Shown here: positions 50,950 through 57,875 of the stretch, piece by piece
Numbering within the stretch: the stretch's first letter is position 1
Layout: every line of letters starts with the position of its first letter
Translations under genes and position numbers: made by a program
The notes under the pieces: model-generated
The model's database searches: none
Seen by the model: only the letters and a program-made list of their open reading frames with translations
Told to the model about the DNA's origin: nothing
Source: a virus
Length of the DNA stretch: 64,000 nucleotides
IMG/VR virus record: IMGVR_UViG_3300028377_000004
Coordinates: 1 to 64,000 of that record
Reading direction: 5' to 3' (one strand)

Positions 50950-52563
50950 ATGTCAAGCAAAAAATACGTTAGAGTACCCCCAGATTCTGCGGGGAAAAGA
51001 ATACAACACGATGTCACCCTATTGGTTGAGTACAGTTCGGGTACAACTGCCTTTAAAATAGGGGATAAAGTTGTAGGACAAAGTTCGCAAGTAAGAGGGG
51101 AAATCGGACGTGTGATAAACGGATCTACCACAGTAGAGGGATCCTTTTATTTAGTAATTGAGCTGGATAGTGATGAGAATCTTACTGTAGGAGAAACCCT
51201 TCTAGTAGATGGGGTTCCTTATGCTCAAGTCGCTAATAGCACCCCATTATATTCACAGAGAATACAGATAGTGGGGGGCACAAATACAACCAATGTCGTA
51301 AATATAGATGATAGAGGGGCTATCTACACCCGCAGTGCCGACGGATCTAACCTCTACGACGCTTTCGGGAAATTGGAAGTCTCACAGAATACCACTATAG
51401 GAGAGTATTCATTTCAGTATGACAAGTTACCCGAAGAGATCTATTATGAGACGGTCGGGAACGCCTCCATAGGGCATCAACCTAGGTTTTCGGGGATCTT
51501 GTTATCTTGTGATACTACAAGCGGGGATTCCGCAATTGGAACTACTCATTTATATCATAAATATCAAGCGTCGGTATCTCAGCATGTGGGAATGAGTGTG
51601 TCTATAGGAGATGCGGGGAAAGATAATGTAGTCAGAAGATGGGGATATTTTGACCAAGAAGATGGTATGTTTTTTGAAAGGGACGGACAGACCTTAAATG
51701 TGGTAATCAGGAGTTCTGCTACAGGTCAAATAGAAGAACTTAGGATTCCACAATCACAATGGAATGGGGATCGCCTAAACGGGGAGGGTGGTACTTTCAA
51801 CCTGAGTCGCTACGCACTAGATCCTACTACTCTATTTTTGTGGTGGATTGATTTCCATTGGTATGGAGCAGGCGTTGTTAGATTTGGTATCCAATTAAAT
51901 GGAAAGAGAATCGTGTGTCACCAAACCTCGTCGGAAGATCGGGGGGGACTTCCTTTTATTAGAAAAGCATCCTTACCTATTAGATTTGAACAATTTAACA
52001 CAGACACATCGATATCCATTAGTGAAATGCGAGTGGTGGAAGCTTCCGTAAATACAACGGGAAGATTCCTTCCAAAATATAAATCATTTGGTATTGAAGG
52101 CGAGATCCCCCCTCTTCCTATAAGTAGTAACTCATTTGTTCCGTTGTTTTCAGGTCGACTTAAACAAGAATTCAAAGGTTCAGATAACAGAACAGTGGCC
52201 TTACCTAGAGATATCTCAGCCTATGTCATGGGAAATGGTCCTATAGAAGTTCAAATCATAAAAAATGGAACATTAGCTGGGGATACTTGGACAATCGACG
52301 CAGGGGCAGAAAGCGCTGTAGAGATAGATGCTACTGCCTCTTCAATAACGGGCGGTAGGCTGGTCTGGAAAGACATTATAGGACCTAATACCAAAGAGAA
52401 AATGGATTTGACACCGGTTTTTAATTTTGAACAGGGAGATACGGTGAAAAGACACGCCAATATAGAGGACTACGACACTTTCACCCTACTGGCACGAATT
52501 GTTATCCCTGGTGGAGACCCTGTAAACGCATCTTTTGTGTTAACAGTGTCGGAGATACAATAA
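50950..52563 (+). CDS. Virion structural protein, tandem paralogue B
   Basis: 537 residues, 14 bases after paralogue A. The same motif order is present: YVRVPPDSAGKR, VSQNTTIGEYSFQYD, RRWGYFDQEDGMFFERDG, NGDRLNGEGGTFNLS, WWIDFHWYGAGVVRFGI, ending TVKRHANIEDYDTFTLLARIV. Differences from copy A are spread over the sequence rather than in one block, which argues for an old duplication followed by drift. The start of the next gene shares one base with its stop. Confidence 0.75.
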   Translation: MSSKKYVRVPPDSAGKRIQHDVTLLVEYSSGTTAFKIGDKVVGQSSQVRGEIGRVINGSTTVEGSFYLVIELDSDENLTVGETLLVDGVPYAQVANSTPLYSQRIQIVGGTNTTNVVNIDDRGAIYTRSADGSNLYDAFGKLEVSQNTTIGEYSFQYDKLPEEIYYETVGNASIGHQPRFSGILLSCDTTSGDSAIGTTHLYHKYQASVSQHVGMSVSIGDAGKDNVVRRWGYFDQEDGMFFERDGQTLNVVIRSSATGQIEELRIPQSQWNGDRLNGEGGTFNLSRYALDPTTLFLWWIDFHWYGAGVVRFGIQLNGKRIVCHQTSSEDRGGLPFIRKASLPIRFEQFNTDTSISISEMRVVEASVNTTGRFLPKYKSFGIEGEIPPLPISSNSFVPLFSGRLKQEFKGSDNRTVALPRDISAYVMGNGPIEVQIIKNGTLAGDTWTIDAGAESAVEIDATASSITGGRLVWKDIIGPNTKEKMDLTPVFNFEQGDTVKRHANIEDYDTFTLLARIVIPGGDPVNASFVLTVSEIQ

Positions 52564-53111
52564 TGATCGCTACCTTCTATGGTTTCTGGGACGAATGGGA
52601 GCTTTATCATAAAGTCACTTTTGATGGAGCTAATAAATTGATCCTTGTGAATAGGGGTGAAACTACTATTAACGTGGAGATAGATCTCTACTCAGACTGG
52701 AAAGAATGGTCTGCCATTAGAGACCATTCCAAATTTGAACAAGCAATGAGAAATGTGGGTGGTGACCCCCTTCCCGGCGATGACCAGTTGGGAGCTACTT
52801 TCTTCTTAACAAATGGATGGAGAATTAAAACATGGGAAGGAGACCACGAACTTTTTGTAACAGGAAACCTTTTCACTGAAGTCGGGGATCCTCCCTTTTT
52901 ACCAACACCCGGCCCTTATACCATATTGATTAATCAGAGAGTATCTAACCTTATTGATAAAGTTGGATTTCCGGGGAGCGTAGAAGAAATGGCGGATGCT
53001 GTATGGGATCGAATGGTATCGGAGCATACTGAAGAAGGAAGTTTTGGAGAGAAAATAGGTAGAAAACTTATTATGGTTCTCTTAGAAGACATGGGCGTAG
53101 AAGTAGACTGA
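52563..53111 (+). CDS. Conserved tail-associated structural protein
   Basis: 182 residues, sharing one base with the upstream stop. HKVTFDGANKLILVNRGETTINVEIDLYSDWKEW, then RNVGGDPLPGDDQLGATFFLTNGWRI and HELFVTGNL, are the signatures of a common myovirus structural family found next to baseplate and fibre genes. The C-terminal AVWDRMVSEHTEEGSFGEKIG fits a tail module repeated in such proteins. The exact position in the virion is unknown. Confidence 0.72.
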   Translation: MIATFYGFWDEWELYHKVTFDGANKLILVNRGETTINVEIDLYSDWKEWSAIRDHSKFEQAMRNVGGDPLPGDDQLGATFFLTNGWRIKTWEGDHELFVTGNLFTEVGDPPFLPTPGPYTILINQRVSNLIDKVGFPGSVEEMADAVWDRMVSEHTEEGSFGEKIGRKLIMVLLEDMGVEVD

Positions 53112-53228
53112 ACTCAATAAAAATCTGGAGGTTCTTTTAATAATGGAGCTAACCAGAGAAATACTAATGTCGTCGATCCTAGTTACGAAGGACCTCGGAA
53201 AATTTATAATTGTGAAGGTAAGTTAATA

Positions 53229-53367
53229 ATGACTAAAAAAACAAATTAAAGTCGTACTATCAGGATCCGGAACTCTTTATCCAATGCACGCAGGCGCTCT
53301 CCATTATCTATCAGATGCAGGTTATGATCTGGTTTCGGGATACCTAATTCAGGGAAGATTTTTATGA
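53229..53367 (+). pseudogene. Decayed partial copy of the patatin gene
   Basis: The frame from 53242 reads QIKVVLSGSGTLYPMHAGALHYLSDAGYD, almost the same as the N-terminus of the intact patatin gene that starts at 53364 (KIKVVLSGAGVLYPLHAGAIKRLVDEGH). An ATG at 53229 is joined to it by a run of seven A, where one extra base breaks the frame (stop at 53247-53249). The copy stops at TGA 53365-53367, overlapping the start of the intact gene. This is a remnant of a tandem duplication. The 110 bases upstream hold nothing else that I can support. Confidence 0.75.
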
Positions 53368-54149
53368 AAATAAAAGTAGTATTATCAGGGGCGGGGGTTC
53401 TATATCCACTCCATGCTGGTGCAATAAAGAGACTAGTAGACGAAGGTCATATCATTACTGATATTTGTGGTATTTCAGGCGGGGCTATTATAGCAGCAGC
53501 TATCGCATCTGGAATCCAAATAAAAGACCTTGAGGCTCTAATTTTAGACACAGTTCCTTCCGAAAACAAACTACTTGACTGGTCTTTGTTAGCGCCTTGG
53601 AAATGGGGTTTATATAAGGGAGATAAATTAGAAAAAGTATTTCAAGACCTATTTGTGAGTAAATTTAAGGACACTAAAATTTCTCTTTCTATTGGTGCTA
53701 CTAATCTTAATGCCAAATCTCACACGATTTTTTCTACGGAAAATACCCCAGAATTTTCCGTTGCAAAAGCAGTACGAGCATCTATTGCAATTCCCGGAGT
53801 TTTCCAACCTGTAAAAATAGGGGAGAGTTATTTGTGTGACGGTGGGGTATCAGCTAATTTCCCTTTGAATATTTATGGCACAGGGGAAAATGTTTTCGGA
53901 TTACGAATACGGTCGGGTGAGCAACTTAAAGAGAGAATTAAAATATCATCCCTTAAGGACTATGGAGCCGCAGTAATTAGTTCAATGATGGAGGCCATAA
54001 GTAAAGAGCACATAGAAGATGCAGTATTTGCTAGAACAATGATATTGACATCGGAAACCTCTTCTTTGAATTTATACTCATCATCAGAAATTATGGAATC
54101 TTTATTTCAAGAAGGATATCAACAGGCAGGAAAATGGCTAGAAAAATAA
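53364..54149 (+). CDS. Patatin-like phospholipase
   Basis: 261 residues. The catalytic dyad is visible: Ser38 in GISGG (36-40) and Asp159 in the DGG motif of SYLCDGGVSANFP. The N-terminal SGAGVLYPLHAGA corresponds to the oxyanion-hole Gly-rich loop, somewhat altered. This is the RssA/patatin fold that hydrolyses membrane lipids. No signal peptide is seen, so it acts in the cytoplasm or on the virion. Its place in a virion block would fit a tail-associated lipase or lysis aid. Patatins are also CBASS effectors in bacteria, but no sensor or cyclase is present here. Confidence 0.85.
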   Translation: MKIKVVLSGAGVLYPLHAGAIKRLVDEGHIITDICGISGGAIIAAAIASGIQIKDLEALILDTVPSENKLLDWSLLAPWKWGLYKGDKLEKVFQDLFVSKFKDTKISLSIGATNLNAKSHTIFSTENTPEFSVAKAVRASIAIPGVFQPVKIGESYLCDGGVSANFPLNIYGTGENVFGLRIRSGEQLKERIKISSLKDYGAAVISSMMEAISKEHIEDAVFARTMILTSETSSLNLYSSSEIMESLFQEGYQQAGKWLEK

Positions 54150-54526
54150 AAAGCGGTATTTATCAGATTATAAACATCAAAAATGGAAAAAGATATTTTG
54201 GGGCCAGCAAGAGAGTTCATTCTAGAATCAAAAACCATAAAAATAAATTGAAAAAAGGAACACATTTTAATGTACATTTACAATCTGCATGGAATAATGA
54301 TGGATCCGAAAATTTTCAATTTTCAATAGTTGAATATTGTCCTGAAAATATTCGATTTATACGGGAAGAAATGTACCTAAAAACTTATTTAAACTGTAAC
54401 AGATGGTCAGAACTTTATAATTTTGAAAAATTTCCAACAAAAGGTCCAAGCTACAATATAAAGGGGGAAGATCATCATTGGTATGGGAAAAACACTCTCC
54501 CGAAACTCTTGAAAAAATGTCTATAG
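54134..54526 (+). CDS. GIY-YIG homing endonuclease, frameshifted in its NUMOD3 region
   Basis: 130 residues, overlapping the patatin end by 16 bases. SGIYQIINIKNGKRYFGASKRVHSRIKNHKNKLKKGTHFN and LQSAWNNDGSENFQF..E match the GIY-YIG core with both Tyr and the Arg. The end reads GEDHHWYGK and then goes out of frame. In the other frame from 54493, HSPETLEKMSIAQS continues the NUMOD3 DNA-binding motif and stops at 54558. A missing base in the short A-run at 54488-54492 explains this. The gene is clearly more AT-rich than its neighbours, as expected for a mobile endonuclease. Confidence 0.78.
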   Translation: MARKIKSGIYQIINIKNGKRYFGASKRVHSRIKNHKNKLKKGTHFNVHLQSAWNNDGSENFQFSIVEYCPENIRFIREEMYLKTYLNCNRWSELYNFEKFPTKGPSYNIKGEDHHWYGKNTLPKLLKKCL

Positions 54527-54567
54527 CTCAGTCCCTTCGTCCAATACCACTTCATTAGGAGAACCCC

Positions 54568-55140
54568 GTGCAGTTAAAAGACCCGCTTATTAAACTAGGA
54601 AACACTCATCCTGAATTAAGAGATCATCTTCGACATATTTTAAGCTCTTTAGATGAGGGTAGAGATATCGCTGTAAAAGCCTATAACGAAATGTATTCTT
54701 TCTTTTACCCAGAATGGAGTCAGCTAGAAGGAAATAATAGGGGAATCATACAATGGAGACAGCAGGATCTGGAAAGGGTTGGAGCACCTGCTAGAGAATT
54801 GATGAGTTTTTACGAAGAATTACGATTCCTGATAAAAGAAGTGTCTAAGTCCGAGTCTGCCTATGACCAACATGATTTCGACTTAGCAGATATATCTAAA
54901 AATATGAAAGTTTTCCGTGATGCCAAAAGAAAAGTAGATAAATTTTACGATCAGAAAAAGAAACAAGCCCTGTCTCTCATTAGAGAAGCTGGCGGTACTT
55001 TGGAAATAAGAGACTTAATTATAAACAGATATCCAGGGCTACGCGATATAAAGAAAGCACTAGAAATGCTTACACATGAAGGAAAAGTTAAAAAAAGGGG
55101 GAGTACTACTAAACAGCAGACCCTTACTTATAGTTTGTAA
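54568..55140 (+). CDS. Uncharacterised protein with LIxLGxxHxxLRxHL leader and winged-helix-like end
   Basis: 190 residues from a GTG at 54568 with TAGGAGA upstream. The first 26 residues (LKDPLIKLGNTHPELRDHLRHILSSL) match the N-terminus of the protein at 42670-43191. The middle is helical and charged. Residues about 145-190 (LIREAGGTLEIRDLIINRYPGLRDIKKALEMLTHEGKVKKRG) look like a winged helix. It closes the second + virion block before the terminator at 55161-55200. Its function is unknown. Confidence 0.55.
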   Translation: MQLKDPLIKLGNTHPELRDHLRHILSSLDEGRDIAVKAYNEMYSFFYPEWSQLEGNNRGIIQWRQQDLERVGAPARELMSFYEELRFLIKEVSKSESAYDQHDFDLADISKNMKVFRDAKRKVDKFYDQKKKQALSLIREAGGTLEIRDLIINRYPGLRDIKKALEMLTHEGKVKKRGSTTKQQTLTYSL

Positions 55141-55160
55141 CTCTAGGTAAAGAATTGAAA

Positions 55161-55200
55161 TAAAAACCCTTTGATCCAAATAAGATCAAAGGGTTTTTAT
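55161..55200. terminator. Bidirectional rho-independent terminator
   Basis: AAAAACCCTTTGATC pairs with GATCAAAGGGTTTTT around a 7-base loop. It serves both the + block ending at 55140 and the - unit ending at 55215. Confidence 0.88.
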
Positions 55201-55214
55201 TTTTAGAGAAGAAA

Positions 55215-55601
55215 CTAACTAGGAAAGATCTCATTCGTATCTAGGTCTATCCAATGAAATTCTCCACTCCCCCAAATCCCATCTATATGGTTAGGCACCT
55301 CTTCATCTATTTCTTCATCAAAATAAACATTCTCTACTTCGATCTGTAAGTAGTCGTCTAGCTTGTGGAGACGATCTGTGGAGTGGAAAAACCTATTCTG
55401 TCTGGCCCAATATAACCCGGGAGCTAGAGAATTAAAAAGAAAAACAACCCTCTCCTTGGTGAGATCTCCATCTTCCCAGTGATGCTTATTATTTTCCCAG
55501 GGATGTCTAGCACTTTCTGTATTACTCATAATTTCAAGAAATGCTAGGATCGTATAGTAGAAATCGTTATCATCGAATCTAATTCCCAGTCTTTTAATCA
55601 T
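55215..55601 (-). CDS. Uncharacterised protein downstream of the RNA ligase
   Basis: 128 residues, acidic. FDDNDFYYTILAFLEIM and WENNKHHWEDGDLTKERVVFLFNSLAPGLYWARQNRFF suggest helices; the end is beta-like (GEFHWIDLDTNEIF). No family is recognised. It starts 10 bases after the phosphatase-ligase stop and shares its transcript, from promoter copy 6 to the terminator at 55161-55200, so a linked function is possible. Confidence 0.5.
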   Translation of the reverse strand: MIKRLGIRFDDNDFYYTILAFLEIMSNTESARHPWENNKHHWEDGDLTKERVVFLFNSLAPGLYWARQNRFFHSTDRLHKLDDYLQIEVENVYFDEEIDEEVPNHIDGIWGSGEFHWIDLDTNEIFPS

Positions 55602-55611
55602 TCCGGATCCT

Positions 55612-57738
55612 TTAATTCAGTTCAAGGTCCACTTCAAAACTCAGAGAGTCCAGAGAAATTTTCTCTTCTCCATCCTTCCATCTAGTTACAATAGCTTTGA
55701 AGCCAGTACAAGGTTCATGACTCCACATAACATCGTCAAGGGGTAGTTCACCATTTCGAGCGTAAGCCATTATGAAACCGAATAGAGTTTGGTCAAATTT
55801 TTCTCGGGACCACATGGCTAGGGTTTTGTAATACTCACCAGTTTGTAAATCTCCTTTATCGTATCGATCGTTAAAATCTTCGACAATAGCAGTTGCATTG
55901 TCTCGAATTTCCTTGACCCCTTTCATATACATCATGAACCTGTCAAAATGTTCCCGATAGAAGGATTCGACCTCTTCTTCAGTCAAAAGGTTCTTTTTCA
56001 ACTGCGCATTAAACGTGTCCCAATCCTGCATTTCAGGACGATTCCAGATCATTTCCACAACGCTTTTATAAGTACACTGAAATTTAAGGCGATGATATTT
56101 CAGGTACTCCATTGTTTTCACTTTAACTCTGTGAATGACCTTCCCATCCTGCTCAAAGCAAACGATAGCCCCCTCGGGAAGATCCTCACGACCATCAAGA
56201 GCATTACGGACTTCGGCAACTCCCTGATCCAACTTGTCAGTTTTCAGAAATATTTCGGAAGTATCCAAATCATGTTCATCCGCGAATTCCGAAACTCGCG
56301 AGGAAGACCAATAATCATATTCTTCAAGGTCAAAAACCGAAAGAAGAGTTAGAGACTGGAGATCCCCATAATCCGTAACAACTCGGGCTTCAGGATGAAT
56401 CAATTCAAACACCAGAGTTTTTCCTTTCACAAAAGAAGGGTCAATAATGTGAGGATATTTTTCCTTTGCAATCTCACGAGCCGCTTCCATATAAGGGAAA
56501 CTGGAATCATCAATGTATTCTTCATTCCCTTCCATAACCGAACGTGTTGTAAATACAACGTTGCCCTCATGTTCAAAGACCTGAATCATCGTACCATCCA
56601 TTTTCTCGACGAATACGATGTCTACCCCTCTTACATCCTCAAAACGCCGTGACACTTCGTCTGAGAACTCACGACACCCATGATTGTGCATCTTCACCAG
56701 TGGTAAAGATACCAAACGATAAGGGTCTTTAGTATAGACAATACCTTTGGAATATAGTTGATGTTCTGCTTCCGGTTCAAAAAGAGCTTTGGAAGCGTTG
56801 GCAATTATAAGAGGACCACACTGTCTCTTATTAAGAAGTTCATCAGTATCTACCAAGTACAAAACATCTTCTTCTTTTTCCTGTAATTTTTCCAGGAGAT
56901 AGGGAAGGGACATATCTGTAATAGGTTTTGGCTTTGTAGTTCTAAGTTTTGGAGTCTTGCCCGATCCTCCAATAGCCAAGTTTCGACCATCTTCTCTTTC
57001 TTGACGAGAAAGTACGGACACTAGTTCTCTCTCAGGATATCGGAGAGCAGTGAGCTTGTTACCACCAAAGCAACAGGTATCTACACACACCGCCTTAGGC
57101 GTCACATAAGGCTCTTCATGCGTAACGTGTCCCCATACCACAAAAGGAGTATCTTCTGTGGCTTTTTCGTTATAGGAAGGAACCCAATCCAACCTAACAG
57201 GAAAACCATTAGCATCACGACCTCCAGTGGTATGTCCGTAGAGGGCCGCTGATTTTATACGGCCTCTACCCGCGTCCTTGGGAGGTGGCGCAGCATGGCA
57301 TACTAGAAGTTTACCTGCATCAAAAGTGATCGAAAGAGGAAGATCCAGAAGCCATTTAGAATAGTCCTGTTTCTTCTCATCTTCTTCCCAATCTTTCAAC
57401 TCTTCTAGGGTAGACTCCAAACCGTGTGCTATCTTGATCGGATTTCCTTTCAAAGCACGGCCTAGTTTGTCATCGTGATTTCCACGAGACACAAAAGCAA
57501 GATCTTCTTCTACATGCTTTCTGACAAATTCAAGGGCTTCCCTGCTTTTAGGTCCCCGGTCTGTGATATCTCCCACAAAAGCAAGAAGACGCCCCTCTGG
57601 GTGCCTCCACAAGCCTTCGGAATCAGGTTCGTAACCTAAGACCCCAAGTAGTTCAAGAAGCTCATCAAAACAGCCGTGAACGTCTCCTACGACATCTACT
57701 TTGGTTACTTCTGGGTATTCATTTTGCAAGTGCGTCAT
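55612..57738 (-). CDS. Fused Pnkp-type phosphatase and T4 Rnl1-type RNA ligase
   Basis: 708 residues. The N-terminal 250 residues are a calcineurin-like phosphoesterase: GDVHGC (Asp19, His21), GDITDRGP (Asp57), GNHDDKL (Asn87), His148, WGH (His204) and Asp220. The GNHDDKLGRALKGNPIKIAHGLESTLEEL block is that of the 2',3'-phosphatase of bacterial Pnkp. After a linker comes an RNA ligase of the T4 Rnl1/Trl1 type: motif I EKMDGT (Lys379, the AMP-bound Lys), FELIHPEARVVTDYG, EGAIVCFE and VKVKTMEYL. The Pnkp kinase is missing here but is encoded at 40759-41886. The product probably heals and seals broken tRNA. It has its own promoter. Confidence 0.9.
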   Translation of the reverse strand: MTHLQNEYPEVTKVDVVGDVHGCFDELLELLGVLGYEPDSEGLWRHPEGRLLAFVGDITDRGPKSREALEFVRKHVEEDLAFVSRGNHDDKLGRALKGNPIKIAHGLESTLEELKDWEEDEKKQDYSKWLLDLPLSITFDAGKLLVCHAAPPPKDAGRGRIKSAALYGHTTGGRDANGFPVRLDWVPSYNEKATEDTPFVVWGHVTHEEPYVTPKAVCVDTCCFGGNKLTALRYPERELVSVLSRQEREDGRNLAIGGSGKTPKLRTTKPKPITDMSLPYLLEKLQEKEEDVLYLVDTDELLNKRQCGPLIIANASKALFEPEAEHQLYSKGIVYTKDPYRLVSLPLVKMHNHGCREFSDEVSRRFEDVRGVDIVFVEKMDGTMIQVFEHEGNVVFTTRSVMEGNEEYIDDSSFPYMEAAREIAKEKYPHIIDPSFVKGKTLVFELIHPEARVVTDYGDLQSLTLLSVFDLEEYDYWSSSRVSEFADEHDLDTSEIFLKTDKLDQGVAEVRNALDGREDLPEGAIVCFEQDGKVIHRVKVKTMEYLKYHRLKFQCTYKSVVEMIWNRPEMQDWDTFNAQLKKNLLTEEEVESFYREHFDRFMMYMKGVKEIRDNATAIVEDFNDRYDKGDLQTGEYYKTLAMWSREKFDQTLFGFIMAYARNGELPLDDVMWSHEPCTGFKAIVTRWKDGEEKISLDSLSFEVDLELN

Positions 57739-57775
57739 ATCATACTTCCTTTGATATACAAATACATCTCATAGC

Positions 57776-57811
57776 CCCCCTCTATATACCCTGGTTATCA
57801 GAATATTACAA
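57776..57811 (-). promoter_or_regulatory. Phage promoter copy 6 (for the phosphatase-ligase unit)
   Basis: On the minus strand: TTGTAA at 57811-57806, 17 bp spacer ending CCAGGG, TATATA at 57788-57783, then GAGGG. The GTGTAAG part is not kept. The leader to the ATG at 57738 is about 38 bases. It lies directly downstream of the terminator of the preceding - gene. Confidence 0.8.
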
Positions 57812-57813
57812 GT

Positions 57814-57850
57814 AAAAACCTCCAGACCACTATAATAGCGATCCGGAGGT
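57814..57850 (-). terminator. Rho-independent terminator of the - virion operon
   Basis: On the minus strand ACCTCCGGATC pairs with GGTCTGGAGGT (11 bp with two G-U pairs), followed by TTTT. It ends the transcript that runs from the J-like gene through the metallopeptidase-like gene. Confidence 0.78.
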
Positions 57851-57875
57851 CTAAATATTCTAAAAGAATCCTATT

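Noticed and set aside
49328-52563. Tandem structural genes as targets of a diversity-generating retroelement
   Set aside because: No reverse transcriptase or template repeat is found in the window, and the differences are spread evenly.
53143-53226. 27-residue frame after GGAGG, before the decayed patatin copy
   Set aside because: Too short and without recognised features; the distance to the GGAGG is long. It may be part of the decayed region.
53235-53241. Programmed frameshift at the A7 run
   Set aside because: The shifted frame stops after about 40 codons without the catalytic residues, so a functional frameshift product is unlikely; a decayed duplicate fits better.
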